A DNA stretch of 64,000 nt from Siphonodentalium dalli. Its lineage: Eukaryota; Mollusca; Scaphopoda; Gadilida; Siphonodentaliidae. Positions 22,701 through 34,768 of the stretch are shown here, in pieces. The translations under genes and the position numbers were made by a program. The first letter of the stretch is position 1; the number at the start of each line of letters is the position of its first letter. The notes beneath the pieces are model-generated. The model was not told the DNA's origin and ran no database searches. It worked only from the letters and a program-made list of their open reading frames with translations. The stretch spans positions 170,570,664 through 170,634,663 of the forward strand of contig CP136066.1 of NCBI GenBank assembly GCA_032622095.1, written 5' to 3'.

Positions 22701-23735
22701 TTATAGAACTGAAAACGTTACATTGTTTTCAACATAACGCGATCTAGAGCCAGGAAAGATAGAAACAGATTTAATAACAGCCAAAGGACCCTAATGCATA
22801 ATACTGTCCTTTTAGTTTATATATCTGCCTCCCGCAGGAACTACGGAAATTGCACACGTCCATCACCCGTTTGATAACAATTAACAGTTTTCCATTAATG
22901 GTTGTGAATAAATTGGACATGACGGTCCCCGGAGATCGTCACATGTCAGCATGCAGTATTTATTGGACGATGCGGACTATCTGAGCAATGCCATACGTTC
23001 CGGTTCTGAATTGAGTATATAATCCTTTGAATCCCGATCGCGGATTAATATAACTGTTTTTCGTCAAAGCAGGACAACTTGTTAATTAAACCTCGAGGCG
23101 TACTTTCCGTTGCCATTCTATCATCATGTCCATCCAAGTGAATCACGCAATAAACATAATTATGTATTATTAATATATCTTTATTTTGTAATTTTCAAAT
23201 TACCATACACAGCGTTAACAAGCCGAAATGGTTCCCCGTATTAAACCGAGTAACGTATTATGTTACAGAAATGAATAAGATAGTGAACAAATATTAAGCT
23301 CAATAAGACGAGTGGTTATATATACGTAGTAGTATCATACACATGAATGGAATTTTGTATCACATAGAAAGTTATAAAGCTAGACTAATGTATGCACTCA
23401 GCTTTGTTGTCGACGGTTCATGCTGTGGTATCCCCTGCCTTACTTTTACGGCCAATTAATGTTGACAACACAGCCGAAATTGTGCGAAAACTACAAGCTA
23501 ATATTGATATTACAATTCCGTGTTGAGTCGCACTTTTTCTTGTTCGTTCTAATGGTCTGAGAATTACATTGTCCCAAGTGTCATTTTTAAAACCAGGCAT
23601 TGCTTATCATATAATTATTGGCCCAAAGGATACTTTTCGGGTACATGTGCGAAACGATCGGTCGTGCCGCAACGGGGTGTTGGTCAATATTTACATAACT
23701 TGGGTGTCTTACTTTAAATCCTGTTCGACGATTTG

Positions 23736-24237
23736 TTAAAGGTACGGTTGGCCTTGGCGGTGGGTATCCTGTGAAAATATTTCCACCCGTCAAAAACCGT
23801 CACAAACAGAAAGAACAACAAAATGTAGACAGACTTTGTCCGTATACAAATAAGAAATATCGCATAAACAGTATGTTATTGTCATATTTTTTACCATTGT
23901 TATGTAAACAAAAGCATGAAAAGTTACTTTTCTGGTGTTTGTTTATATTATGATGGTAAACATAAAGAGCGTTCTTTGTGGGTGAATTCCTGATATGGAA
24001 CGAATAAAGAGCGTTTATGCCATTTGTGTGTGATTAGCCAGCAGCATTGTGTTGTCTTCTGTAACACAATCAGGCTCTTGCTTAGGTAAAATATAGTAAA
24101 TCTTTATGATAACATGCTGTTTACGCGATGGTCATCGTATATATGAACGAAACTGTATGCGTTTTAATGTTTTTCTGTTAACGGTGATTGGAACAAATAT
24201 GAATATTTTCGACAACTAAGGCCTCACGTGCCTTTAA
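23736..24237 (-). mobile_element. TTAA-flanked MITE, family T1, copy 3
   Basis: Full-length copy in reverse orientation: TTAAAGGTACGGTTGGCCTT at the low end, GGCCTCACGTGCCTTTAA at the high end. It lies inside duplication unit 1. Confidence 0.88.
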
Positions 24238-25088
24238 CTGCCAATTGGGTCACCCGTTTCATATATCCCAGATCGCGCATGCAGCACGAACCCGATGTCA
24301 CAATTTGTTTTACCTAATCACTAAAATCGGTCAGAATAATTTGTTTTAAAAGTTCAGCTGAATTGCATCTGAAGCCAGTTATTTATTTCGTTGCAAAGTG
24401 CTTGGAATCTTATTCTGGGTCAACGTACAGTGCTACGTGGGCTAGTCTCAATTTCTGGGCACATTTTGTGGGGGAAAAATAAGAATACATTAAGCTTTTT
24501 GTTATGGGAATAAATCTTCAAAACGCTATGATAAATGCATGTAGTATTGTGTGTACTATTGATGGATACGGCGCTGTAATCGTTGGGGGACAGTTATAGT
24601 GCGAACCGCTTCACGGGGGGACGACGCATTTGAATTTCGAGAGAGAATTTTGAGAGAAAAAGTCGTTTAAAATTTCATAAACTGGTAATATTATATTGTT
24701 CACTCGTGTAATTGCCTCATATGACACTTATTATTGGATATTCAGCGGATTTGTGGGAGATATTGGACATTTATCTTACAAAGTGGAAGGTTCCAGTTCA
24801 ATACCGTCGATGGCGGCAATTTTACATTGGTGACAATACCTCAGAGGTCAATGTCTCGGACATTCATATACGTAAACAATGCAGTTTCCCAAGCAATCTA
24901 CCAAAGTTTAACAACTGTGATTAATAAAGATGCACATATGGACCAAACTCTGCTAAAGTATCCTAACCCTGTCCAGTCAAGTGTTTACCGACTGTCCCGC
25001 TATACATGTATATACATACCCCAGGTCAGGGGTTATCAGTTTGGGGTGAAGGAGAAGATCACCCGATCTTTTCTTCGACCATCCCAGG

Positions 25089-25457
25089 CGTGATCTTAAC
25101 GTAGCGGTCAAAGGTCAATGAAACGAGGTTAAGGACTGAACTTGTGCCCGTGGTGTGGATAAGTCCGTACCGGAACCTACATTCCGTTAAATCTTGGAAA
25201 TTAACGATGTTGTACGTCACGTGATACAACAATGTTACCCCATGAAGGAGATCGGCCAATGCGATGCTAGCTATAAATATATCAGCTGCATGAAGCACGT
25301 GTTTATTTTTCCTGAGTGTGTCAAGTACGATTGAGTTGAGGAATATAATAGCAAGTGCAATCAGGGATGATAATGCGGCGATGACAAGATCCGTCGATGT
25401 GGGTCCATAACCATTCAAGGTCCAGAATACAACGTCATGAGAATCATTGAGGTCCAT
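25089..25457 (-). pseudogene. Truncated GPCR copy (TM1-TM3) made by the tandem duplication
   Basis: The first 123 codons of the GPCR (MDLNDSHDVV... to ...DRYVKIT) are followed by nine junction-derived codons and a stop near 25059. The whole 5' flank was duplicated with it, so transcription is possible. A protein ending after the DRY motif lacks TM4-TM7 and cannot be a working receptor. The intact gene downstream keeps its own start and one copy of the flank. Confidence 0.88.
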
Positions 25458-26963
25458 TTGCTTGATGTCTCATACACTTGACCGATCTTTCAGTTCAATG
25501 TTGGTTTCAGTTTTCTGTATGTGTTGAATAATGTTGAAGGCTGTATATTGGTAATTGGCGACGATAATAATCTCCAAAGCGGAGTAAGTTCTGTCAATTC
25601 CCCGAATGTAATGTCCAATTGAAACTAAAAAACGTAGCATATATGCTTGTACTTCCAGCAGGACGAAATCCGTATCGACGGAATATAAACACAACATAAC
25701 AGACCAAATGAGTTCAATCCTGAGAACTCTGTATGTGCATATACCTGAGAAAAAGATGAAGATGTCACACAAACATGTGCACTTGAACGATCTTTCAATT
25801 CACCTTTGGTTTCAGTCCTTATGTGTTCGAAATCTTCCCATGTTGTAGGTTTTCTTCGTTCTTCTGGAAATAATAATAAGCGAAGTAAGTTCTTGCAAGT
25901 CGCTAAATCAACTGGTCCAATAGATCTATTATAGAACTGAAAACGTTACATTGTTTTCAACATAACGCGATCTAGAGCCAGGAAAGATAGAAACAGATTT
26001 AATAACAGCCAAAGGACCCTAATGCATAATACTGTCCTTTTAGTTTATATATCTGCCTCCCGCAGGAACTACGGAAATTGCACACGTCCATCACCCGTTT
26101 GATAACAATTAACAGTTTTCCATTAATGGTTGTGAATAAATTGGACATGACGGTCCCCGGAGATCGTCACATGTCAGCATGCAGTATTTATTGGACGATG
26201 CGGACTATCTGAGCAATGCCATACGTTCCGGTTCTGAATTGAGTATATAATCCTTTGAATCCCGATCGCGGATTAATATAACTGTTTTTCGTCAAAGCAG
26301 GACAACTTGTTAATTAAACCTCGAGGCGTACTTTCCGTTGCCATTCTATCATCATGTCCATCCAAGTGAATCACGCAATAAACATAATTATGTATTATTA
26401 ATATATCTTTATTTTGTAATTTTCCAATTACCATACACAGCGTTAACAAGCCGAAATGGTTCCCCGTATTAAACCGAGTAACGTATTATGTTACAGAAAT
26501 GAATAAGATAGTGAACAAATATTAAGCTCAATAAGACGAGTGGTTATATATACGTAGTAGTATCATACACATGAATGGAATTTTGTATCACATAGAAAGT
26601 TATAAAGCTAGACTAATGTATGCACTCAGCTTTGTTGTCGACGGTTCATGCTGTGGTATCCCCTGCCTTACTTTTACGGCCAATTAATGTTGACAACACA
26701 GCCGAAATTGTGCGAAAACTACAAGCTAATATTGATATTACAATTCCGTGTTGAGTCGCACTTTTTCTTGTTCGTTCTAATGGTCTGAGAATTACATTGT
26801 CCCAAGTGTCATTTTTAAAACCAGGCATTGCTTATCATATAATTATTGGCCCAAAGGATACTTTTCGGGTACATGTGCGAAACGATCGGTCGTGCCGCAA
26901 CGGGGTGTTGGTCAATATTTACATAACTTGGGTGTCTTACTTTAAATCCTGTTCGACGATTTG

Positions 26964-27465
26964 TTAAAGGTACGGTTGGCCTTGGCGGTGGGTATCCTGT
27001 GAAAATATTTCCACCCGTCAAAAACCGTCACAAACAGAAAGAACAACAAAATGTAGACAGACTTTGTCCGTATACAAATAAGAAATATCGCATAAACAGT
27101 ATGTTATTGTCATATTTTTTACCATTGTTATGTAAACAAAAGCATGAAAAGTTACTTTTCTGGTGTTTGTTTATATTATGATGGTAAACATAAAGAGCGT
27201 TCTTTGTGGGTGAATTCCTGATATGGAACGAATAAAGAGCGTTTATGCCATTTGTGTGTGATTAGCCAGCAGCATTGTGTTGTCTTCTGTAACACAATCA
27301 GGCTCTTGCTTAGGTAAAATATAGTAAATCTTTATGATAACATGCTGTTTACGCGATGGTCATCGTATATATGAACGAAACTGTATGCGTTTTAATGTTT
27401 TTCTGTTAACGGTGATTGGAACAAATATGAATATTTTCGACAACTAAGGCCTCACGTGCCTTTAA
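26964..27465 (-). mobile_element. TTAA-flanked MITE, family T1, copy 4
   Basis: Exact counterpart of copy 3, carried along in duplication unit 2. It is not an independent insertion. Confidence 0.88.
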
Positions 27466-28604
27466 CTGCCAATTGGGTCACCCGTTTCATATATCCCAGA
27501 TCGCGCATGCAGCACGAACCCGATGTCACAATTTGTTTTACCTAATCACTAAAATCGGTCAGAATAATTTGTTTTAAAAGTTCAGCTGAATTGCATCTGA
27601 AGCCAGTTATTTATTTCGTTGCAAAGTGCTTGGAATCTTATTCTGGGTCAACGTACAGTGCTACGTGGGCTAGTCTCAATTTCTGGGCACATTTTGTGGG
27701 GGAAAAATAAGAATACATTAAGCTTTTTGTTATGGGAATAAATCTTCAAAACGCTATGATAAATGCATGTAGTATTGTGTGTACTATTGATGGATACGGC
27801 GCTGTAATCGTTGGGGGACAGTTATAGTGCGAACCGCTTCACGGGGGGACGACGCATTTGAATTTCGAGAGAGAATTTTGAGAGAAAAAGTCGTTTAAAA
27901 TTTCATAAACTGGTAATATTATATTGTTCACTCGTGTAATTGCCTCATATGACACTTATTATTGGATATTCAGCGGATTTGTGGGAGATATTGGACATTT
28001 ATCTTACAAAGTGGAAGGTTCCAGTTCAATACCGTCGATGGCGGCAATTTTACATTGGTGACAATACCTCAGAGGTCAATGTCTCGGACATTCATATACG
28101 TAAACAATGCAGTTTCCCAAGCAATCTACCAAAGTTTAACAACTGTGATTAATAAAGATGCACATATGGACCAAACTCTGCTAAAGTATCCTAACCCTGT
28201 CCAGTCAAGTGTTTACCGACTGTCCCGCTATACATGTATATACATACACCAGGTCAGGGGTTATCAGTTTGGGGTGAAGGAGAAGATCACCCGATCTTTT
28301 CTTCGACCATCCCAGGCGCCAAGCGCCCAACTGCTCAATTCATCAGGTTATCAATCAAGACACAGCTGACAGTACAGTATATAGCTAGTGTAAGTGAACT
28401 CCCCCCCGCGAAGTTGATCGTGATAAGACATTCCTGACTGATAAGTAGGCAAAACCAGCCACTCAAGCGTTCGCAATGCCCACACAATCCTTCAGCGCAC
28501 ACAAGCAGTTCCAATTTGGACATAAATTTGTATGTATAAAGGCATAAAAGCTGATCACAAAATTGACACAGTGATAGAGATGTTACGCGAAATCACACTG
28601 AGAG

Positions 28605-29106
28605 TTAAAGGCACGTGCGGCCTTAATTGTCGAAAATATTCATATTTGTTCCAAACACCGTAAACAGAAAAACATTAAAACGCATACAGTTCCGTTCATA
28701 TATACCATGACCATCGCGTAAACAGCATGTTATCATAAAGATTTACTATATTTTACCTAAGCAAGAGCCTGATTGTGTTACAGAAGACAACACAATGCTA
28801 CTGGCTAATCACACACAAATGGCATAAACGCTCTTTATTAGTTCCATATCAGGTATTTAACAACAAAGAACGCTCTTTATGTTTACCATCATAATATAAA
28901 CAAACACCAGAAAAGTAACTTTTTATGCCTTTGTTTACATAACAATGGTCAAACAAATGACCATAACATACTGTTTATGCGATATTTCTTATTTGTATAC
29001 GGACAAAGTCTATCTACATTTTGATGTTCTTTCTGTTTGTGGCGGTTTTTGACGGGTGGAGATATTTTCACAGGATACCCACCGCCAAGGCCAACCGTGT
29101 CTTTAA
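28605..29106 (+). mobile_element. TTAA-flanked MITE, family T1, copy 5
   Basis: Full-length: TTAAAGGCACGTGCGGCCTT to GGCCAACCGTGTCTTTAA. It follows the tandem duplication after ~290 bp of unassigned sequence. Confidence 0.88.
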
Positions 29107-29764
29107 CCATATCGATGATGTTAAAGTTAAGTCACATGCTGTAGCAATACACTGTGTATTATACACAACAAGCTGTCATTCATTCACCACGAGGTTGGTG
29201 AACTTCAAAACAGAGTTAGTGCCTTATAATCATGTAATGGCAGGACAACAGACGATGTTGACTCCCACATCACATCATGATACTCCCAAAACAATTCGGC
29301 CAAAATAGAGCTATAGTTGACCAAAGGAAACAATAACGGACTTGGAGAAAAGAGTAATGCGCGATGAATTAATATTTCGGGGGTAAATGAAAACTAATTG
29401 ACATAATTCATTAAATGGATATTGAACACGAACAAGGAGATGGAATTCCATTTTGTGAGGAGAATATGAGACCGCGATATTAGAGATGGGACACCGAGAC
29501 TAATTTTGGCGAAATTCGTTAGACATGATGACAGAGACACGCGCGGTGAAATAATCAAGCGGTATACTGTGTGGAACTCATATATATATACATTAATTAT
29601 GAAAACATACCAAAGGTGGTTAATTAAAACCGTCAATCCACACTGAAGCCCCTACCACAGCAAGCACGTGATAATGGACTGAAAGCTATATATGCGACCA
29701 ATTTGAGAGAGGTTCGACCGTTTAGCTTATCTCATCTTCGAAGTAAGATGAGCAACTCTACTTT
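29107..29764. other. No recognised feature
   Basis: Short frames only. An inverted ATCTCATCTTCGAAGTAAGATGAG hairpin-like patch lies near 29730 and nothing else stands out. Confidence 0.4.
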
Positions 29765-29923
29765 GTAAGGTATATACAGGTCGATATACTATGGAGTGAT
29801 AGGTTTATTTGCTTCAGATATTCGGCGATGTTAGTAAAATGATACATTCCTCCAATTGACATAATGCCTTAATACTAACTTATCAGTTTCAATCACCGGA
29901 ACAAGTCCATAATATCACTTTAA
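29765..29923. repeat. Partial third copy of the ~382-bp TTAA-bounded repeat
   Basis: It matches the distal part of the units at 6620-7387 (ACATTCCTCCAATTGACATA, ACTAACTTATCAGTT, CAAGTCCATAATAT). It ends in CACTTTAA, which gives the probable terminal repeat. Bases 29924-30739 hold nothing recognisable. Confidence 0.65.
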
Positions 29924-30739
29924 CTGTAAAAAAACCTGTATTATATGCTTGCCTATAACATAACGGAAAATTACCGAAACGTAGATCCTATGTAATTCGT
30001 AGAAGCCACAGCGACATACGATTTCGTTATTTCACTGTAATTTGCCGGCGGTTAACGCAAACGCGAATCAATATATACGCCCAGTACATACTGGACTCTC
30101 ACCTGTTTATATACACTGACACGCCCTTTTAAGTAGAGTTAATAATTTAATTAACTAAGAGTTAATTTAGCAACTTTGACGCATATAATTTGGCAACAAG
30201 GCGCATATAATAATAAGAATACCTAGAGTTTTTTGTTTGAATACCTGAAACATCTCATTCGTGTCCAGAGAGAACTATCCTATTTTGGCCGGTCGTAAAA
30301 ATTCGATATTTCTTTCCAGACACTTACGATATATTTCGTATTCAAACAAAAACAGTAGGTATTCTGTATATATCCATGTTATGTTTCAAATCGCTCAGAT
30401 AATGCACAATATATAACATCGTGTATACCCGACACCGGAAATTGCGCTGGAATTTTGCATTTTATCAATTAAATTTCGTTATTTTTCACATAATATTGAT
30501 GATGATCTATTATTTATAAATCCTGGAGGTGAATATATACGTCCTGAGAATTCACTATTAGTCTGTAAAATTCCACAGATCGTCTGCGACTTTGTCTGAT
30601 AAATACGGAATATATTATACTTAAAACGTGTATATGTTTCAATATTGCCCTAAAAATGACGCAAGAAATATTCATAATGGTTTTATATAGCACCAAACAT
30701 GATTTTGTTTCGTCTGTTTGGTAAAATTACTGACGAAAG

Positions 30740-32054
30740 CAGGGGGGAGTCTGGAAAAAAATTGCACATATAGGGCCCAAAAAGTTTTTTTCCGACCCTG
30801 AGGGACCCACCACCCCATTTGTGCAAAAACAAATATTTTTTTCCTAAAACATTTTGAGGACCCACCCCCTTTCTCATGTTTTTATCAAAATTTCAGAGGT
30901 TTTTTTAGCCGTTCTTCAATAACTGTTAACTGCCTTTCAATCCCATTCCACTATCATTTTTTTGGTGCAAACTCTTGATGTGTACCATTAAGACTCAAGC
31001 AATAACATGCTTAATTGGTAAACACAGATCAGAAAAACGAAAAATAAACTGTATTTCCAGGTGTTTCCTGGTGTTTTCAGTATCTAACAACAATAATAAA
31101 GCATTGTGTAGGTACACTATATGTCACAAATCGCCCTAGACCCCATTATAGCCTTAATATATCGAGTGTGTTGTGTCTGACAGAGAACACTGGCCAGTGT
31201 AAATAGTGGTAAACAGGTCAGGGGTTCCATAATTATTTGTGCATGACCAAAGAACTCTTTAGTCTTATCCACCCGGGTGGGGTGGGGGAGGGGAATTGTT
31301 TTTGGTTAGGTATACACCTAGATATATCGTTATTATACCCCCGATATTAGTCGGCGGGTATATAGTTGACGTCTCGAGCCGTCCGTGCGTCAGTCCGTAC
31401 AAACATTTTGCATTATAACTCAAGAGTCGGTTGTCATATTTTGATGCCCTATGGCATGGTGACAGACCAGAAATGGGGAACGAATATGCATAATATCACG
31501 GGTTGTGACCAGCAATGCCTACCAGATTTATGGGCCCTGTTCGACTTTATGAAATTCAGTCCGTACAAAGTTTTTGCAATATAAGTTAAGTGTCAGTTGA
31601 CGAATTTTGATGTGGTTTGGTATGGTGATAGACCAGAATGATAGGGGAAGGATGTATGCACATATTACTGCATATCACAGGTTTCGCCTATCAATGCATA
31701 CCAGAGTTACCGGCCTTGTTCCATCCGTAAACACGTTTTGCATTATTATAACTCAACCATGGGTTAAGTTTACTGAACGCTATTACGGTGGTCCACTGTG
31801 AAGTGGGCCGGGATCCTGTGAAATCCAGAATGTTGCTAAACCTGAGGCTAAAGAGTCACTATAGCTGCTTTTATCGCCCTATACCAACAAGCATGGTACT
31901 AACATGCTTACAAACAACATTACATGGTCAGTACTTGTAAATTGTTTGAAATAAAACCATTTTGGAAAAAAATTACAAGCACGATTTTTTCGGCCTCTGG
32001 ACCACCCACCCACCCCGGCCCTATATACGGATTTTTTTTGCAGACTCCCCCCTG
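30740..32054. mobile_element. TIR element with perfect 14-bp ends, 7-bp target duplication
   Basis: It starts CAGGGGGGAGTCTG and ends with the exact inverse CAGACTCCCCCCTG. Both sides are flanked by ACGAAAG (30733-30739 and 32055-32061). Subterminal sequences also mirror each other (ATATAGGGCC and GGACCCACC-type blocks). No transposase is present. The CAGGGG start suggests hAT-type mobilisation, though only 7 of the expected 8 target bases match. A second repeat is nested inside at 31336-31810. Confidence 0.8.
31336..31810. repeat. Nested dispersed repeat with GTCCGT/TATAACTC blocks
   Basis: It begins near CCCCCGATATTAGTCGGCGG. CCGTACAAA..TTTTGCA followed by TATAA(C/G)T recurs at about 31397 and 31561, and a related CCGTAAACACGTTTTGCA at about 31727, roughly 165 bp apart. 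It resembles the repeat at 4855-5640 in layout. Its position inside the TIR element shows later insertion or co-mobilisation. Confidence 0.5.
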
Positions 32055-32362
32055 ACGAAAGATGTAATTATCTAATGTACGGCTAATTACAGGAGCAGTA
32101 TCGCGTAAATGTAATTCACCGGATGTGTTACTGTACGGCATATTGCAAGTCGGAATAAATATCTGTCAATTACGGGCATATAATTGGCTCAAAATTGGAG
32201 TCATATCATTACATATCACTGTGATGACGATTGTAACATTTTTTATTCCAGATCATTGCTACACCATCTATTCGTCCATTAAATGATGAATTATTTTGGG
32301 GCTTTAAAATACAATCAGATGGGATTATCTTCCCGGAAGCTTGTCAGCATGGTACGTTTAAA

Positions 32363-32599
32363 CAAGCCTTGAAATATGGTGTCTATCATTTGCAGAATGA
32401 GGTCCCCAGAGGGTGAATTTAGTGATGCTAGCATCACCAAATTCACCCTCTGGGGACCTCATTCTGCTTACACCTCAGCAGAATGAGGTTCCCAGAGGGT
32501 GAATTTGGTGATTCTAACCCGCTATGCGGGGTAGCATCACTAAATTCACCCTCTGGGGACCTCATTCTGCAAATGACAGACACCCTATTTCAAGGCTTG
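32363..32599. repeat. Nested double palindrome (237 bp)
   Basis: The outer arms CAAGCCTTGAAATATGGTGT and, inverted, CAAGCCTTGAAATAGGGTGT enclose two further hairpins. The module GCAGAATGAGGTCCCCAGAG, continuing GGTGAATT, appears four times in alternating orientation. Bases 32055-32362 have no recognised feature. Confidence 0.88.
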
Positions 32600-32732
32600 C
32601 GCTTAAAGGCCACTTTGAATTTCAACACATACTAGATAAGTGACGATCGTTACGATACATTTCCCCCGAAACACCAAACATTTAACCCTTTCAGTGCCAA
32701 GTCCGATTTGTGTATCAACCCATATACCCTGT

Positions 32733-32801
32733 GCCAATGCATTCTCTTATATATGCGAGTCGACCATAGGTCGCCTCGCATATATAAGAGAATGCATTGG
32801 C
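32733..32801. repeat. 69-bp perfect hairpin, copy 1
   Basis: The arm begins GCCAATGCATTCTCTTATAT and continues ATGCGAG. It pairs perfectly with its inverse over 27 bp, around a CGACCATAGGTCG loop that is itself palindromic. It sits in TTAA-terminal debris (TTAACCCTTTCAGTGCC near 32683). Confidence 0.92.
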
Positions 32802-32874
32802 CTAACAAATTTTCATCATTTGGTATTATTTTTTTCAATTTTTTACAATTTTAATAATTTTTTGCTTATATTCT

Positions 32875-33117
32875 TTAACTCTTTCAGCGCCAGACTTATT
32901 TTGTAGGTTTAGTGCTAGGGAATCTTACGTTTTTCATGGGCATCAAAATTATTACTATGAATATTTGGTTATAGTTTTGAGTTATAACATGCCCCTGAGG
33001 GTTTTATCCAGTTTGTTTTAAATTCGCTATAGCATGCTTAAGCATACCAAAAAAAAATCAACTCCAAAAAAAAAAGGAAAAAAAAAAGGGATCGGCCCGT
33101 GGTACCGAAAGAGTTAA
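32875..33117. mobile_element. Small TTAA-flanked element with TIR CTCTTTCRGYRCC
   Basis: The left end is TTAACTCTTTCAGCGCC and the right end GGTACCGAAAGAGTTAA, matching inverted at 10 of 13 positions. It abuts T1 copy 6 and shares the TTAA at 33114-33117. It has A-rich tracts and no coding sequence. Confidence 0.6.
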
Positions 33118-33614
33118 AGGTACGATTGGCCTTGGCGGTGGGTATCCTGTGAAAATATCTCCACCCGTCAAAAACCGCTACAAACAGAAAGAACATCAAA
33201 ATGTAGATAGACTTTGTCCGTATACAAATAAGAAATATCGCATAAACAGTATGTTATTGTCATATGTTTGCCCATTGTTATGTAAACAAAAGCATAAAAA
33301 GTTACTTTTCTGGCGTTTGTTTATATTATGATGGTAAACATAAAGAGCGTTCTTTGTTGGAAAATTCCTGATATGGAACTAATAAAGAGCGTTTATGTCA
33401 TTTGTGTGTGATTAGCCAGTATCATTGTGCGGTCTTCTGTAACACAATCAGGCTCTTGCTTAGCTAAAATATAGTAGGTCTTATGATAACATGCTGTTTA
33501 CGCGATGGTCATGGTATATATGAACGAAACTGTATGCGTTTTAATGTTTTTCTGTTTACAATGTTTGGAACAAATATGAATATTTTCGACAATTAAGGCC
33601 TCACGTGCCTTTAA
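33114..33614 (-). mobile_element. TTAA-flanked MITE, family T1, copy 6
   Basis: Full-length reverse copy, TTAAAGGTACGATTGGCCTT to GGCCTCACGTGCCTTTAA. Both borders are shared with or touch other elements. Confidence 0.87.
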
Positions 33615-33615
33615 A

Positions 33616-34174
33616 CAGGGTCCGCGCTTAACCAAAATTTACTATTGCTTAATATTTTGCAAAATGAAAATATTTATTGCCAAATTATTTTAGAAAATGC
33701 CAAATGCTATCACTGATAGTATCAGTTTCTGCAACACTGAGTCTTATGTTTCGGCAATCGCTGTACTGTTTGAACAACTTTTGATATCGATATGAAAGTA
33801 GTTAGTTAATAATTATTCTCACCTCTATATTGTGATTTACCGTGCAGAAATACACAAAATAACTAGACGCATAGCAATGTAAACACCATCACAATAAATA
33901 CTAGTAAATCCTTCACCCATCGATACTAATGCTATCAAATTAACTGAATCTTGATACAGGTGTTAACTGTCCCTAAGCCTTATAAAATACCGCTAATAAA
34001 TTATATTGTGACAGGTTGCTCAACTGAATTGTATTGATTGGCCAATATTTTTCAACTTTCTTGAGGAATTAAAAAGTGACTTGCCAAAATTTTTGCCAAA
34101 TGAAAATATGTTTTGCCAAATGTGAATAATTTTCTCCAAATTGGTAAATTTGGCAAGTGGCAGCGCGAACCCTG
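33616..34174. mobile_element. hAT-like non-autonomous element
   Basis: The ends CAGGGTCCGCGCT and, inverted, CAGGGTTCGCGCT differ at one of 13 bases. Flanks CCTTTAAA (33608-33615) and CATTTAAA (34175-34182) are an 8-bp target duplication with one mismatch. The interior repeats TTTGCCAAATG-like motifs. A related end fragment lies at 35094-35260. No transposase is present. The left target lies in the terminal bases of MITE copy 6. Confidence 0.7.
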
Positions 34175-34376
34175 CATTTAAATGAGCAGTCGTGATTAAA
34201 GACCTCATATTAATTGATGTTCCAGGAAGTCTTAGTTTAAATCGAGTCTTGTCTCACAAACAGAACACATGGTTAGAAACCACACGCCAACAGTGGTTTC
34301 ACAGATGCACACTATAACCTGTAATGCGAACTAATTGAAAGAGTTATCGGTGTTCTTAAAAATCACGGATACATCT

Positions 34377-34768
34377 TTAACATCTTTACCCAACAGAAGG
34401 GCCCTATGCCAATGCATTCTCTTATATATGCGAGTCGACCATAGGTCGCCTCGCATATATAAGAGAATGCATTGGCTTAACACATTAAAAATTATAAAAT
34501 TGTTAAAGAATGTAAGAAAAAATGGTAAAAAGTGTTAAAAAAAAGATTTTTTTAGGCCAATGCATTCTCTTATATATGCGAGGCGACCTATGGTCGACTC
34601 GCATATATAAGAGAATGCATTGGCACAGGGCATAACTGTAACTATCACAATGTGGTCAAGGAGCCGGTTCCAATGATATCCATATGTGTATGGTTCTATT
34701 GAGACAGACCGAAGATATTTTAGGCTGTTGAAGCTTTATTTGGCCGGTTTTGTTGGGTAAAGGGTTAA
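34377..34768. mobile_element. TTAA-flanked element with two 69-bp hairpins (family T2), copy 1
   Basis: The ends are TTAACATCTTTACCCAACA and, inverted, TTAACCCTTTACCCAACA. Inside are two 27-bp-arm hairpins at 34408-34476 and 34556-34624. The second is the reverse complement of the first. The CCYT-like start after TTAA fits piggyBac-type ends. A second copy is at 57118-57518. Confidence 0.85.

Larger units (their letters stand above)
21860..25087. repeat. 3228-bp tandem duplication, unit 1
   Basis: Unit 1 runs from inside GPCR exon 1 (after codon 123, reading minus) through the gene's 5' flank and a T1 MITE to CCATCCCAGG. Unit 2 follows head-to-tail. The junction shows 3-bp GCG microhomology between the two ancestral break sites. 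Only three single-base differences were noticed (22573/25801, 23198/26426, 25021/28249). Bases 24238-25087 hold no recognisable gene. Confidence 0.93.
25088..28315. repeat. 3228-bp tandem duplication, unit 2
   Basis: Near-identical head-to-tail copy of 21860-25087. It ends at CCCAGG before GCGCCAAGCGCCC, the original right flank. Its extreme similarity means either a recent event or an assembly artefact from two haplotypes. Confidence 0.93.

Noticed and set aside
23418-23793. Two adjacent minus-strand frames (MPGFKNDTWD..., MTGGNIFTGY...)
   Set aside because: One begins inside a MITE, and neither has a known domain. Duplication at 26646-27021 gives no independent support.
23771-23953. 60-80-codon frames (MKIFPPVKNRHKQKE type) recurring at many positions
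   Set aside because: They sit inside T1 MITEs and recur only because the MITE does. Frames differ between copies and lack domain character.
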